Source: Brevibacillus fluminis
GTDB taxonomy: Bacteria; Bacillota; Bacilli; Brevibacillales; Brevibacillaceae
Assembly (NCBI RefSeq): GCF_003710825.1
Contig: NZ_RHHQ01000018.1
Coordinates: forward strand, 105,920-169,919
Direction: 5' to 3'
Length of the DNA stretch: 64,000 nucleotides
The notes under the pieces were generated by a model. It was given only the letters and a program-made list of their open reading frames with translations. It had not been told where the DNA came from and made no database searches. The position numbers and the translations under genes are program-made. Of this stretch, positions 43,235 through 52,355 are shown in pieces; positions within the stretch are counted from its first letter, which is position 1; each line of letters begins with the position of its first letter.

Positions 43235-44080
43235 CTACTCACGCTTTTTCGGAATCCGAATGGTAAATTGGAAATACTCTTCGTTATCCTCTTCATTCGT
43301 CTCGACCGGCAACCCCGTTTGCATAACCATATCGATCGATTGGCGAACCGTATTGATCGCAATACGCGTGTCTCTTGAAAATGCTTTCCAACGTGGCTTC
43401 TTTTCTTTTTCGTTCTTGGGGTTTTCCATCGCCTCAAGTAACAGTTTTACGCGGTTTTCGGTTTGCTTTACGTTTAATTCCCGTTCGATAATTTCTTGGA
43501 GCACCTTCTCCTGCCATTCCGTATCTTTCAACGGCAGCAGCGCTCTCGCATGACGCTCAGTAACGGCGCGTGCCATAAGCGCCTCCTGGACGGTCTGCGG
43601 CAGGTGCAGCAGCCTTAGCTTGTTGGCGATGGTCGATTGTCCTTTACCCAACCGTTGAGCGAGGCTTTCTTGCGTCAATGAATGCAGCTCAATGAGCTTT
43701 TGATAAGCGATTGCTTCTTCAATTGCGGTTAATCCCTCACGTTGCAAGTTCTCAATCAATGCGATAGATGCTGTCTGTGTATCATTTAAATCCTTTACGA
43801 TCGCGGGAATACGCTCCAGACCCAGCTTTTTGGTTGCGCGCCATCTGCGTTCGCCCGCAATAATCTCATATTGGTTATTTCGCAGGCGCACTACGATCGG
43901 TTGAATCAATCCATGCGTTCGTATCGTTTGACAAAGCTCGTCTATCTTTTCATCATCAAAAACTGTACGGGGTTGATAGGGATTAGGAACAATGGTATCT
44001 ACAGGAATCTGACGAACCTCTTCATTCTCCGATTTATCAGAAAACCCGAACATCCTTGAAAATTGATCCTTTACTGTCAT
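43235..44080 (-). CDS. noc: Nucleoid occlusion protein Noc
   Basis: ParB-related protein that blocks septum assembly over the nucleoid, 281 residues. The N-terminal residues include DQFSRMFGF, a putative membrane-binding amphipathic helix as in Noc, followed by IVPNPYQPRTVFDDEKI, GERRWRATKKLG and the helix-turn-helix ESLAQRLGKGQSTIANKLRLL. Its position upstream of parA-parB and its extended N-terminus mark it as Noc rather than a second Spo0J. Start behind GGGGGATC. Confidence 0.93.
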   Translation of the reverse strand: MTVKDQFSRMFGFSDKSENEEVRQIPVDTIVPNPYQPRTVFDDEKIDELCQTIRTHGLIQPIVVRLRNNQYEIIAGERRWRATKKLGLERIPAIVKDLNDTQTASIALIENLQREGLTAIEEAIAYQKLIELHSLTQESLAQRLGKGQSTIANKLRLLHLPQTVQEALMARAVTERHARALLPLKDTEWQEKVLQEIIERELNVKQTENRVKLLLEAMENPKNEKEKKPRWKAFSRDTRIAINTVRQSIDMVMQTGLPVETNEEDNEEYFQFTIRIPKKRE

Positions 44081-44685
44081 ATCGAAGATCCCCCAATTCT
44101 AAACACGTTCCACTCGCTTTCTTAATTCTTCATTCGGTCAGGAAAATCCTGCTGATTTTCCTTTGAAAAGCTTCTTTCTGCCCAACGATAAAACACTGAA
44201 TTTCTCTTGATATTTCGCGTTTTCCAGTGCAGAAAGCGCCTATTTATACATATCGCGGAATTGTCATAATGAAATCAGGAAAAAGGAACTACTCCTGAGT
44301 TTGGGGATTATGATTTATGCTCCTGATTGCCAGCCGTCTATAACTGCCTGAGTGGCCATATTTCCTTCTTTGCTCCCGAAAATTCACGGATTCCTGGTCA
44401 TCTAAGCGACTCATGATTACCTTACTCATGTTCCCCAATTGCCGAAAATTAAAAAAGTCCCCTGTCTCCATTCAGCATGGATCATACAGAGAACTTTTCA
44501 TATCATTTGTTATTAAAACTCTATCCGCCATCTACATGCAGTGTTTTACTGCCCCATCGCTCTATCATTTTTCTAATATCTAAGGGGTATCAGTCTCCCC
44601 AAAAGGTAATCCTTCAAATTTCACTCACTGTCCAAAACCAAGTACCCGTTCTCCTATCGTTTCACGTGAAACACAATCATCCTTC
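44081..44685. other. Intergenic region between noc and mgtC
   Basis: About 600 bases holding the upstream region of noc and a parS at 44658-44673. I see no gene: the only open frames lack ribosome sites. No strong terminator is seen for mgtC here. Confidence 0.5.
44658..44673. other. Second parS site
   Basis: CGTTTCACGTGAAACA, identical to the copy inside parB, 13 bases beyond the mgtC stop. Confidence 0.93.
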
Positions 44686-45237
44686 TCAATCGTCCTCATC
44701 CCCGCCTTGACCAGCCTTCGCTTTTTTGACTGGCTCCTCTGCCGGCTCATCCTCGACATGCTTATCCTTAAGAAAAGTAAAAAGATGAGGAAACAACCGA
44801 TGAAAATCCAACACCAGATAGGCAAAAAATGCAGCAAGAATCGCTGTCACATACATTCCCGCACTGAATAACAGACCAATGGCAGAAGCGACCCACATGC
44901 CGGCCGCTGTCGTCAGCCCTTTCACTTCCCCATTATATTTCATAATCGCCCCTGCGCCGAGAAAGCCCATACCTGTGACAACTTGCGCTGCAACCCGCCC
45001 CGGGTCATTGTTCGTTCCATTGGATGAAAAACCGTAGATCGATGCCAGCCCAAACAAGCATGAGCCAAAACAAACCAAGCTGTATGTTCGAAAACCAGCT
45101 GCTTTCGTTCGATGTACGTCTTTATTAAATCGTTCCCGTTCCAATCCCATAATCGCACCGGCTACGAAAGCGAGAAAAAGTCGGAGCAAAATGACAGGTA
45201 GCTCTGGAGGAAAAAATGTAGATAGCAATACGTTCAT
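44686..45237 (-). CDS. MgtC/SapB family membrane protein
   Basis: A 183-residue membrane protein with about five helices and the family signature AGAIMGLERERFNK, FRTYSLVCFGSCLF, ARVAAQ-like GRVAAQVVTGMGFLGAG and GLTTAAGMWVASAIG. It ends in an acidic/lysine tail. MgtC proteins act in magnesium adaptation, and the exact activity is not known. It is divergent in function from its neighbours, a single gene before the repeat. Confidence 0.9.
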   Translation of the reverse strand: MNVLLSTFFPPELPVILLRLFLAFVAGAIMGLERERFNKDVHRTKAAGFRTYSLVCFGSCLFGLASIYGFSSNGTNNDPGRVAAQVVTGMGFLGAGAIMKYNGEVKGLTTAAGMWVASAIGLLFSAGMYVTAILAAFFAYLVLDFHRLFPHLFTFLKDKHVEDEPAEEPVKKAKAGQGGDEDD

Positions 45238-45366
45238 GTCTTCGACAACCCCTTAGGTGGTTTCCCTAGTATGTATATGCCGTTCTTGCTAAATCAAACA
45301 TCAAATGAGGAGGTTATGTTATTTTCAACTGGATTATCTCACTTTTCACCACAATCGCCAATAACT

Positions 45367-45453
45367 TAGAAAACCTGGCTACGCCAAGCTTTTTGGCGGA
45401 GCCGCGGTTGCACTTATACTGGATAAGAATTTTATAAATACTTATCTGTACAA
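45367..45453. repeat. 87-bp two-hairpin dispersed repeat, copy 2
   Basis: Matches 3551-3637 at all but one position (the second stem's AAATTC is AAATAC here), in the same orientation. Again it lies directly behind the terminator of a minus-strand gene, here rsmG. Nothing else is seen between mgtC and rsmG. Confidence 0.9.
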
Positions 45454-45483
45454 AAAAGACTGCAGTTCATGAACTGCAGTCTG
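45452..45483 (-). terminator. Rho-independent terminator of mnmE-mnmG-rsmG
   Basis: A perfect 24-base palindrome (arms GACTGCAGTTCA/TGAACTGCAGTC) followed by TTTTTTG on the minus strand. Confidence 0.9.
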
Positions 45484-45501
45484 TAAGGGTAACGTCTATT
45501 G

Positions 45502-46218
45502 CTAGAGAATCGGCTTTTTGGCAGGAATACCAGCTTTACGCGGATATGTTTTTGGAGTTGCTTCCTGTTTTTTCACGATGATAATGTTGCGCTCTCCAGC
45601 CTCTTCCGGGAGTTCAAAGGTTTCTACCTTTTGCGTTTTTCCGCCGAGCAGCTTGATCGCTTTCTTGGCTTCCGCTAGCTCAATCGATGCGCCTGCTCCT
45701 TTCATCACCAGGAACGTGCCGTTCAGGCGAACAAAAGGAAGGCAAAACTCGGCAAGCAAATTAAGCCGCGCAACGGCCCGTGCTGTAACAACATCGAACG
45801 ATTCACGCAGCTTCGGGTTTTGTCCAGCCTCCTCCGCTCGCGCATGCGTAGGCGTAAAGTCGGTAAAGCCAAGCTCTTTGCCAACATGATTCAAAAAGTT
45901 CATTCGTTTGTTCAACGAATCGATCACCGTCATTTTCAGGTGTGGAAAACATATTTTGAGAGGAACGCTGGGAAAACCAGCGCCTCCCCCGATATCGGCT
46001 ACACTTTCCACTTGATCAAACGGAAAGTAAAACGCTCCGGAAACCGAATCATAAAAGTGCTTGTTGTACACTTCCTTTTCCTCGGTTATTGCGGTCAAAT
46101 TCATTTTTTCATTCCACTCAACCAGCAAGCGATAGTAGGTGGCGAATTGCTCCGACTGTTCAGCTGACAGGTTGATTCCCTTTTCTGCTAGGGCTGTGAC
46201 AAACTGCTCTCTATCCAT
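45502..46218 (-). CDS. rsmG: 16S rRNA G527 N7-methyltransferase
   Basis: Methylates G527 of 16S rRNA; loss gives low-level streptomycin resistance. 238 residues. SAM-binding DIGGGAGFPSVPLKI near residue 72, KPNG-like LNHVGKELGF and VTARAVARLNLLAEF are present. It lies eleven bases after mnmG and ends the operon. Confidence 0.96.
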   Translation of the reverse strand: MDREQFVTALAEKGINLSAEQSEQFATYYRLLVEWNEKMNLTAITEEKEVYNKHFYDSVSGAFYFPFDQVESVADIGGGAGFPSVPLKICFPHLKMTVIDSLNKRMNFLNHVGKELGFTDFTPTHARAEEAGQNPKLRESFDVVTARAVARLNLLAEFCLPFVRLNGTFLVMKGAGASIELAEAKKAIKLLGGKTQKVETFELPEEAGERNIIIVKKQEATPKTYPRKAGIPAKKPIL

Positions 46219-46229
46219 CCGTACGCTCC

Positions 46230-48137
46230 TTATTCATCTGTGCCTGTGCCGGCAAGCACACGGTGATATTGGTCCAAGTAGACCATCAGCACGGAAATGT
46301 CAGCCGGATTCACTCCGGAGATGCGCGATGCCTGCCCAATATTAAGCGGGCGGATTTTCCCCATTTTTTCCCGTGCTTCTTTGGACATGCCGGAGATTTG
46401 CTGATAATCGATGTTAGTCGGAATCCGTTTCTCTTCCACTTTTTTCATTCGTTCGACCTGCTGGAGAGATTTACGGATGTAGCCATCATACTTGATTTGA
46501 ATTTCCACTTGCTCGCAAATGTCTGCTGGCAGCACTTCTGGAGCAGGCGCCATTCTGTGGATATGCTCATAGGAAATCTCCGGTCTACGCAGCATTTGCG
46601 CCAAATCGATAACCTCGGTCAGCTCAGGGCAATTGACTTCCTTCAAAATCGCCTGTACCACTTCTTGGTCAGGACGCACGCGAGTGGTATGCAAACGTTC
46701 CTTTTCCGCCTCAATCAGTTCGCGTTTTGCCTGGAATCGCTGGTACCGATCTTCACTGATCAAACCGATCTCATGGCCAATATCAGTCAAACGCAGATCC
46801 GCATTGTCATGGCGCAGCAGCAAGCGATATTCTGCGCGGGAAGTCAGCAAACGGTATGGCTCGCTCGTCCCTTTCGTAACCAGATCATCGATCAATACAC
46901 CGATGTACGCCTCTTCGCGGCCCAGTACGATCGGCTCTTTGCCTTGCACTTTCCGTGCGGCGTTAATGCCGGCCATCAGTCCTTGGCCAGCTGCTTCTTC
47001 GTAGCCGGAGGTTCCATTGATTTGACCCGCGGTGAACAACCCTTCGATCACTTTCGTTTCCAAGGAAGGCCACAGCTGTGTAGGTACGACCGCATCGTAT
47101 TCGATCGCATAGCCGGGGCGCATCATTTTAACGTTTTCCATCCCTTCCATCGAGCGAAGCATGGAGAGCTGAACATCCTCCGGCAAACTGGTAGAGAGGC
47201 CTTGTACATACATTTCTTCCGTATTACGGCCTTCCGGTTCAAGGAAGATCTGATGGCGTGGTTTGTCATTGAAGCGAACCACTTTATCTTCAATCGACGG
47301 ACAATAGCGTGGACCAGTTCCCTCGATTGCACCCGAATACATCGGCGCGCGATGCAGGTTGGAGTTGATCAAGCCATGTGTATCTTCATTGGTGTACGTC
47401 AACCAGCAAGGAAGCTGATCCGTAATGAATTCCGTTGTCTCATAAGAGAAAGCCCGCGGCTCCTCATCACCCGGCTGGATCTCCATTTTGGAGAAATCCA
47501 CACTGCTTTTATGCACACGAGGCGGCGTTCCCGTTTTAAAACGCACCATTTCCAGGCCCAATTCCTTCAGATGGTGAGCCAGGCGTACCGATGGACGCAT
47601 GTTGTTCGGGCCGCTTTCATATTGCAAATCGCCGATGATGATTTTTCCGCGCAAATACGTTCCTGTCGTCAAAACAACCGATTTGGCTGTATAACGTGCT
47701 CCTGTTTGCGTCACGACACCCTCACAGACGCCGTCATTCACAATCAGTTCCTCAACCATCGCCTGACGCAGAATCAGGTTCGGCGTATTTTCGATTGTCT
47801 GCTTCATTTGATGCTGATACGCGAATTTATCCGCTTGCGCACGGAGCGCATGGACAGCAGGGCCTTTTCCAGTATTCAGCATGCGCATCTGAATGTGCGT
47901 TTTATCAGTATTTTTGCCCATTTCGCCGCCCAACGCGTCAATTTCCCGCACGACATGCCCTTTGGCAGGGCCACCGACCGACGGATTACATGGCATATAG
48001 GCAACCGCATCTAGGTTAATGGTCAACAACAACGTTTGGCAGCCCATTCTTGCTGCAGCCAGCGCGGACTCACAACCGGCATGACCCGCACCGATGACAA
48101 TGACGTCAAAATGTCCTGCTTCATAGTTTGTATTCAT
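46230..48137 (-). CDS. mnmG: tRNA uridine-5-carboxymethylaminomethyl modification enzyme MnmG
   Basis: FAD-binding partner of MnmE, 635 residues, installing cmnm5 on wobble U34 of several tRNAs. The dinucleotide fold is VIVIGAGHAGCESALAAARM at the N-terminus; MNCNPAIGG-like YMPCNPSVGGPAKGHVVREI and GQINGTSGYEEAAGQGLMAGINA are the catalytic/FAD segments; the C-terminal helical MnmE-binding domain ends it. Ribosome site AGGAGG. Between mnmE and rsmG. Confidence 0.97.
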   Translation of the reverse strand: MNTNYEAGHFDVIVIGAGHAGCESALAAARMGCQTLLLTINLDAVAYMPCNPSVGGPAKGHVVREIDALGGEMGKNTDKTHIQMRMLNTGKGPAVHALRAQADKFAYQHQMKQTIENTPNLILRQAMVEELIVNDGVCEGVVTQTGARYTAKSVVLTTGTYLRGKIIIGDLQYESGPNNMRPSVRLAHHLKELGLEMVRFKTGTPPRVHKSSVDFSKMEIQPGDEEPRAFSYETTEFITDQLPCWLTYTNEDTHGLINSNLHRAPMYSGAIEGTGPRYCPSIEDKVVRFNDKPRHQIFLEPEGRNTEEMYVQGLSTSLPEDVQLSMLRSMEGMENVKMMRPGYAIEYDAVVPTQLWPSLETKVIEGLFTAGQINGTSGYEEAAGQGLMAGINAARKVQGKEPIVLGREEAYIGVLIDDLVTKGTSEPYRLLTSRAEYRLLLRHDNADLRLTDIGHEIGLISEDRYQRFQAKRELIEAEKERLHTTRVRPDQEVVQAILKEVNCPELTEVIDLAQMLRRPEISYEHIHRMAPAPEVLPADICEQVEIQIKYDGYIRKSLQQVERMKKVEEKRIPTNIDYQQISGMSKEAREKMGKIRPLNIGQASRISGVNPADISVLMVYLDQYHRVLAGTGTDE

Positions 48138-48149
48138 CTTGCTCTCCTC

Positions 48150-49526
48150 CTATTTCCCCAGACAAAACTGCGAGAAAATCTGGTCAATCAAATCATCGCC
48201 AACACTTTCACCGATAACCTCGCCCAAAAGCTCCCAAGCCTTTTTAATGTCGATCTGCACCATATCCACAGGCATGTGGTCGTCGATTCCGACAAGCGCC
48301 TCGTCCATTGCGGCTGCCGCTTGTTTCAAGAGGTGAATATGCCGCGCATTGCTCACATACGTCATATCGCCCTGCTCTACGCGGCCGCTGAAAAAGATTT
48401 TTGCGATCGCCTCTTCCAACAGGTCGATCCCTCTCTCCTGAAGTGCGGAGGTCATCACCAACGGCTGATCAGGGAAGTGTTTTTTGACCTCTTCCAAATC
48501 GATTTTTTGCGGCAGGTCAAATTTATTGATGATCAAAACGACCGGCAATCCTTTCGCCGCTTCAAAAATTGCGTAGTCATCAGCCTGGAGCTCTTCATTG
48601 TAGTTCAGCACAATCAAAATCAAATCGGCTTGCTGCAACAGCTTGCGCGACTTCTCAACCCCGATGCGTTCCACGATATCTTCCGTTTCACGAATCCCTG
48701 CGGTATCGATCAGCCGCAGCGGTACACCTCGCACGTTCACATATTCCTCAATCACATCGCGGGTTGTCCCAGCCACATCGGTGACGATCGCTTTTTCTTC
48801 CTGCACCAGGCTGTTCAGCAGTGACGATTTCCCCACGTTTGGTCGCCCTACAATCGCAGTGGACAGCCCTTCTCGCAATATTTTCCCTTGATTGGCCGTT
48901 CGCAGCAACACGCCAATCTCTTTCTTCACTTCCAGGCATTTGTTCCGAAGCAGATTTTGCGTGAAATCTTCAACATCGTGCTCCGGATAGTCCAACGTGA
49001 CCTCGATGTGTGCCATCGCTTCAATCAACAGCTGGCGCAAGTCGCGAATCAGGCGAGACAGTTTCCCCTCTACCTGCGACAATGCGACCTTCATCGCCCG
49101 ATCCGTTTTCGAGCGGATCAGGTCCATGACCGCTTCCGCCTGCGACAAATCGATGCGTCCATGCAAAAACGCCCGTTTCGTAAACTCACCCGGCTCCGCC
49201 AATCTCGCCCCGCTGGACAAGATCAACTCCAGCACGCGCTGCACAGAAACAAGCCCTCCGTGGCAATTGACCTCCACGACATCTTCACGCGTAAACGTTC
49301 GCGGCGCACGCATGACGGAAACAAGAACTTCTTCCACAACCTCATTTTTATCCGGCTCAACCAGTTTTCCGTAATGGATCGTATGAGTATCCACAGTGGA
49401 TAACTGCTGTTTGCCGCGAAAAATTTTATCCACAATCTCCAGCGACTCGCTCCCACTCACACGGATGACGGCGATCCCACCCTCACCCATCGGCGTCGCG
49501 ACCGCTGCGATAGTATCCATTTCCAC
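48150..49526 (-). CDS. mnmE: tRNA modification GTPase MnmE (TrmE)
   Basis: GTPase partner of MnmG in wobble uridine modification. N-terminal tetrahydrofolate-binding domain DTIAAVATPMGEGGIAVIRV, helical domain, G domain with GRPNVGKSSLLNSL near residue 225, DTAGIRET and NKFD, and the C-terminal CLGK with the essential cysteine (FCLGK end). The GTG at 49526 has GAGGTG six bases ahead; an ATG six bases later is the alternative. First gene of mnmE-mnmG-rsmG. Confidence 0.96.
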   Translation of the reverse strand: MEMDTIAAVATPMGEGGIAVIRVSGSESLEIVDKIFRGKQQLSTVDTHTIHYGKLVEPDKNEVVEEVLVSVMRAPRTFTREDVVEVNCHGGLVSVQRVLELILSSGARLAEPGEFTKRAFLHGRIDLSQAEAVMDLIRSKTDRAMKVALSQVEGKLSRLIRDLRQLLIEAMAHIEVTLDYPEHDVEDFTQNLLRNKCLEVKKEIGVLLRTANQGKILREGLSTAIVGRPNVGKSSLLNSLVQEEKAIVTDVAGTTRDVIEEYVNVRGVPLRLIDTAGIRETEDIVERIGVEKSRKLLQQADLILIVLNYNEELQADDYAIFEAAKGLPVVLIINKFDLPQKIDLEEVKKHFPDQPLVMTSALQERGIDLLEEAIAKIFFSGRVEQGDMTYVSNARHIHLLKQAAAAMDEALVGIDDHMPVDMVQIDIKKAWELLGEVIGESVGDDLIDQIFSQFCLGK

Positions 49527-49785
49527 TTTTTTCACCTCGAAAAAATGCAATTCCTCTAACTAACTAGAATATCACATGATCCGTTCAAAAGACAGCAACG
49601 AAAGCGCATCCCACTTATTCACAATGTGCTGCAAGAGAAAGAATCGCGCTTTCTCATTGTATCATCGCGATTGTCCGCCGCTGCCCATTTCCATTTACCC
49701 TCAGTATGATCCGAACCAATCCGTTAAAAACATGGCGCGGCAGTTCGGCGAACCAGAGACACTCACACGATGAACCCATTGGGAC

Positions 49786-49819
49786 GAAAAAAAGAAGCCC
49801 GATTAATCAGGCTTCTTTT
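49786..49819 (-). terminator. Terminator overlapping the jag stop codon
   Basis: Minus strand AGAAGCCTGA-tta-ATCGGGCTTCT (one G-U pair), TTTTTTT. The first arm contains the last two codons and the TGA of jag. Confidence 0.85.
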
Positions 49820-50430
49820 GGTGCAACAACGATATAGCGATGCGGCTCTTCCCCTTCACTGAACGTCACAACATCGGGTCTGGCCTGCAAAAAAGCGTGA
49901 ATCACTTTGCGTTCCGCTGCAGACATCGGCTCTAAGCGGACGTTTCGTTTCATCTGAAGCGCTTTTTTGGCAATCCGGTCGGCCAGCTGCTCCAAAGTTT
50001 CCTTCCGGCGCGCCCGATAGTTTTCTGCATCCAAGACGATGCGGACGTGTTTCTCAGCATGACGGTTCGCCACAACATTTACGAGATATTGAAGTGCATC
50101 CAAGGTTTGACCGCGGCGGCCGATGGTGACTCCAAGGTTTTTGCCCTGGATATCAAACAACGTGCCATCGTCCGCCTTTCGTGATTCGATCGTGGCCTCA
50201 ACCTGCATTTGCTGCAGGACATCTGCAAGAAAGCGGCGCCCTTCTTCAAGAGGATCATACTGAAACTCGACCTCTACTTTTGCGTCTCGGGTGCCGATCA
50301 AACCGAACAATCCCTTACTCGGCTCTTCCAGGACGCGGACCGAAACCCGTTCACGTGGAACACCTAGTTCTAACAAGGCTTTTTGAACAGCTAGATCAAC
50401 CGTCTTTGCAATGGCCACCACCTTTTTCAC
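49807..50430 (-). CDS. jag: RNA-binding protein Jag (KhpB)
   Basis: A 207-residue RNA-binding protein. Jag_N domain (ALLELGVPRERVSVRVLEEPSKGLFGLIG), KH domain with VTIGRRGQTLDALQYLVN near residue 110, and R3H domain (RKVIHAFLQARPDVVTFSEGEEPHR-like) at the end. Overlaps yidC by four bases. In Bacillus and streptococci it regulates cell size and division RNAs. Confidence 0.95.
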   Translation of the reverse strand: MKKVVAIAKTVDLAVQKALLELGVPRERVSVRVLEEPSKGLFGLIGTRDAKVEVEFQYDPLEEGRRFLADVLQQMQVEATIESRKADDGTLFDIQGKNLGVTIGRRGQTLDALQYLVNVVANRHAEKHVRIVLDAENYRARRKETLEQLADRIAKKALQMKRNVRLEPMSAAERKVIHAFLQARPDVVTFSEGEEPHRYIVVAPKEA

Positions 50431-51194
50431 TTGGCGGTTCCCTCCTTAGGTCCTACTTTCGGCGTACGATCGCGATACAAGAAGTAGCTTTGAACGATCG
50501 TAAAGCAGTTTCCATATACCCAGTAAAGCGACAGCGCGGATGGTAATGTCACGGCAATCGCCAAGATCATCAGCGGCATCATGACCGTAAGCATCTGCAT
50601 TTGCGGATTGTTTGCAGATGTCATCGAACCCATCATCTTTTGCTGGAAGTACGTGGTAATCGCAGCGAGGATCGGCAAGATGTAATACGGGTCTTTCAAA
50701 CCCAACTCAAGCCATAAGAACGAGTGGGCCTTGATTTCCGGTGTACGAACGATCGCATGATAGAACGCAATCAAGATCGGCATTTGCACAAACATCGGCA
50801 AGCAACCGGCCAATGGGTTTACACCGTTCTTTTGGAAAAGTTGCATGGTTTCCTGCTGTGCTTTCTGCGGGTCGTTTTTATGTTTCTCGCGGATCTTGGT
50901 GAGCTCCGGCTGAATCGCCTGCATCATCTTCGAGCTCTTGATCTGCTTCACCATGAGAGGAAGCGTAATCAAGCGAATGATGATGGTAGCAACCAAGATA
51001 CCCAATCCATAGCTTCCGCCCAAAATCATGGAGCTTTCCTTGATCAACCAAGAAAGCGGATACACAAAATACTTGTCCCATATCCCGGTAGCATCCGGCC
51101 CGATTGGCGTCGGGTTGGCAACATTAGTGCCACAACCCGATAAGACCAATACGATCAGGCCTAACAGGACCATAAGGAAAAGATGTTTCTTCAA
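50427..51194 (-). CDS. yidC: Membrane protein insertase YidC (SpoIIIJ), lipoprotein
   Basis: YidC/Oxa1-type insertase, 255 residues. A lipoprotein signal peptide ends in the lipobox LSGCG. Five helices follow with the conserved arginine region (IIRLITLPLMVKQIKSSKMM) and GCLPMFVQMPILIAFY. In Bacillus, SpoIIIJ is needed for SpoIIIA/Q function in sporulation. The start is TTG with GGAGG nine bases ahead; the longer open frame of 56 codons is read-through of yidD. Overlaps yidD by four bases (TTGA). Confidence 0.95.
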   Translation of the reverse strand: MKKHLFLMVLLGLIVLVLSGCGTNVANPTPIGPDATGIWDKYFVYPLSWLIKESSMILGGSYGLGILVATIIIRLITLPLMVKQIKSSKMMQAIQPELTKIREKHKNDPQKAQQETMQLFQKNGVNPLAGCLPMFVQMPILIAFYHAIVRTPEIKAHSFLWLELGLKDPYYILPILAAITTYFQQKMMGSMTSANNPQMQMLTVMMPLMILAIAVTLPSALSLYWVYGNCFTIVQSYFLYRDRTPKVGPKEGTAK

Positions 51195-51430
51195 TGAGAT
51201 GGTCCTCCTTTTTTCTTTTCTGACGGGACGGGATCGAATCCGCCCGGGTGAAACGGATGGCACTTGCCGATTCTCTTCACTGCAAGCCACCCTCCCTTTA
51301 CAGCCCCGTGCGTTTGGACCGCTTCCAAAGCATAGTGCGAGCAAGTCGGCATGAACCGGCAAGTCGGAGGCTTTAAAGGAGATATGAAGAGTTGATAGAA
51401 TCGGATCAGCCAGACAAAAACGGCAGCCAT
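51191..51430 (-). CDS. yidD: Membrane protein insertion efficiency factor YidD
   Basis: A 79-residue protein: RFYQLFISPLKPPTCRFMPTCSHYALEAV with the conserved cysteine pair, then GGWLAVKRIGKCHPFHPGG. It is thought to help YidC-mediated membrane insertion. Six bases after rnpA. Confidence 0.95.
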   Translation of the reverse strand: MAAVFVWLIRFYQLFISPLKPPTCRFMPTCSHYALEAVQTHGAVKGGWLAVKRIGKCHPFHPGGFDPVPSEKKKGGPSH

Positions 51431-51436
51431 CTCGTT

Positions 51437-51829
51437 TTATCCTCTTTTTTCGTCATGTTTTTCATTTGATTCGTGCGTTTTGGGCAGCGTCTGCGCATTC
51501 AACACTTTTGCCCGCTTCATGGCATGCTGAAGCGAGCTGCACAATGATTGAAAATCCATCAATTCTGTGCCCGGTCGTGCAATGATAATCAGATCTATCC
51601 CTGTTTGAATCTTATCTTCCAATCTGGTGCAGGCTTCCCGGATCAGTCGTTTCACCCGATTGCGCACAACAGCGTTTCCGAGCTTTTTGCTGACAGAGAT
51701 GCCAATACGGTATCCAGTTTGGTCAGATAAAGAGGAATATACGATGAACTGCTTGTTCGCGGCCGATTTTCCTTTTTGAAAAATGGCTTGAAACTCCTCA
51801 TTTTTTCTCAGCCGATGCGAATGATGCAA
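51437..51829 (-). CDS. rnpA: Ribonuclease P protein component
   Basis: Protein subunit of RNase P, which matures tRNA 5' ends, 130 residues. Begins HHSHRLRKNEEFQAIFQKGKSA, with the RNR motif VVRNRVKRLIREACTRLE. TTG start at 51829 with AGGGG nine bases before; an upstream TTG at 51838 touches that site and is less likely. Confidence 0.95.
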   Translation of the reverse strand: MHHSHRLRKNEEFQAIFQKGKSAANKQFIVYSSLSDQTGYRIGISVSKKLGNAVVRNRVKRLIREACTRLEDKIQTGIDLIIIARPGTELMDFQSLCSSLQHAMKRAKVLNAQTLPKTHESNEKHDEKRG

Positions 51830-51929
51830 GGCGAACAACCCCTAACATCAACATTATAGTGGAAAAAAGTGAACTCATCCACTCAGTATAGACGATTTTT
51901 CACTCTTTTTTTCCCTAATTTTATGTATA

Positions 51930-51956
51930 GAAAAAGGCCACTTAACTTGTGGCCTA
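51930..51956 (-). terminator. Hairpin overlapping the rpmH stop codon
   Basis: Minus strand AGGCCAC-aagttaa-GTGGCCT then TTTTCT; the first arm begins inside the TAG stop of rpmH. It can only partly attenuate, because rnpA follows. Confidence 0.7.
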
Positions 51957-52088
51957 TGCAGAAAGAACTTTTCTACCTTTACGACGACGTGCAGCCAAGA
52001 CCTTGCGACCGTTTTTAGAGCTCATACGCTTACGGAAACCATGGTCTTTTTTGCGTTTGCGATTATTTGGGTTAAAACTTGGCTTCAT
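51954..52088 (-). CDS. rpmH: 50S ribosomal protein L34
   Basis: 44-residue basic protein: MKPSFNPNNRKRKKDHGFR through AARRRKGRKVLSA, full L34. ATG behind GGAGGTGTAAAAGGT. First gene of the minus-strand operon left of oriC. Confidence 0.97.
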   Translation of the reverse strand: MKPSFNPNNRKRKKDHGFRKRMSSKNGRKVLAARRRKGRKVLSA

Positions 52089-52126
52089 ACCTTTTACACC
52101 TCCGTCCCTAAAAGGCATTCCTTTGG

Positions 52127-52155
52127 ATTATAGAAACAAATAGGCAAAAAGTCAA
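52127..52155 (-). promoter_or_regulatory. Sigma-A promoter of rpmH
   Basis: Minus strand TTGACT, 17 bases, TATAAT. Confidence 0.8.
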
Positions 52156-52326
52156 GTAGTTTGGAGGCCTTCGTCACTCACAAGTTTATCCAGCCGGTTG
52201 TGGATAGATTTTTTATCCACATTTCATATTTCGACAAGTTTCTCTACAGGTTTTACACAAAATATAGGGGTGTGAATATCTATCGTACACAAGTGGTAGT
52301 GTTTGTGGATAAGTCTTAAAAAACCA

Positions 52327-52355
52327 TTGATATTGCTTATTTTTTTTGTTATCAT
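52327..52355 (+). promoter_or_regulatory. Promoter of dnaA
   Basis: TTGATA, 17 bases, TATCAT, lying among the DnaA boxes, which suits autoregulation by DnaA. Confidence 0.5.

Noticed and set aside
44289..44471. 60-codon minus-strand frame between noc and mgtC
   Set aside because: No ribosome site ahead of its ATG and no recognisable pattern.
46263..48014. 583-codon plus-strand open frame
   Set aside because: It lies fully antisense to mnmG, has no domain or ribosome site, and is rich in H, R and F as expected from a mirror frame of a GC-rich gene.
49188..49204. GGCTCCGCCAA match to the dispersed repeat inside mnmE
   Set aside because: Only 11 bases match and the surrounding sequence is ordinary mnmE coding sequence.
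50346..50361. parS-like palindrome within jag (CCGTTCACGTGGAACA)
   Set aside because: Four mismatches to the consensus, including positions in the conserved arms; probably chance in coding sequence.
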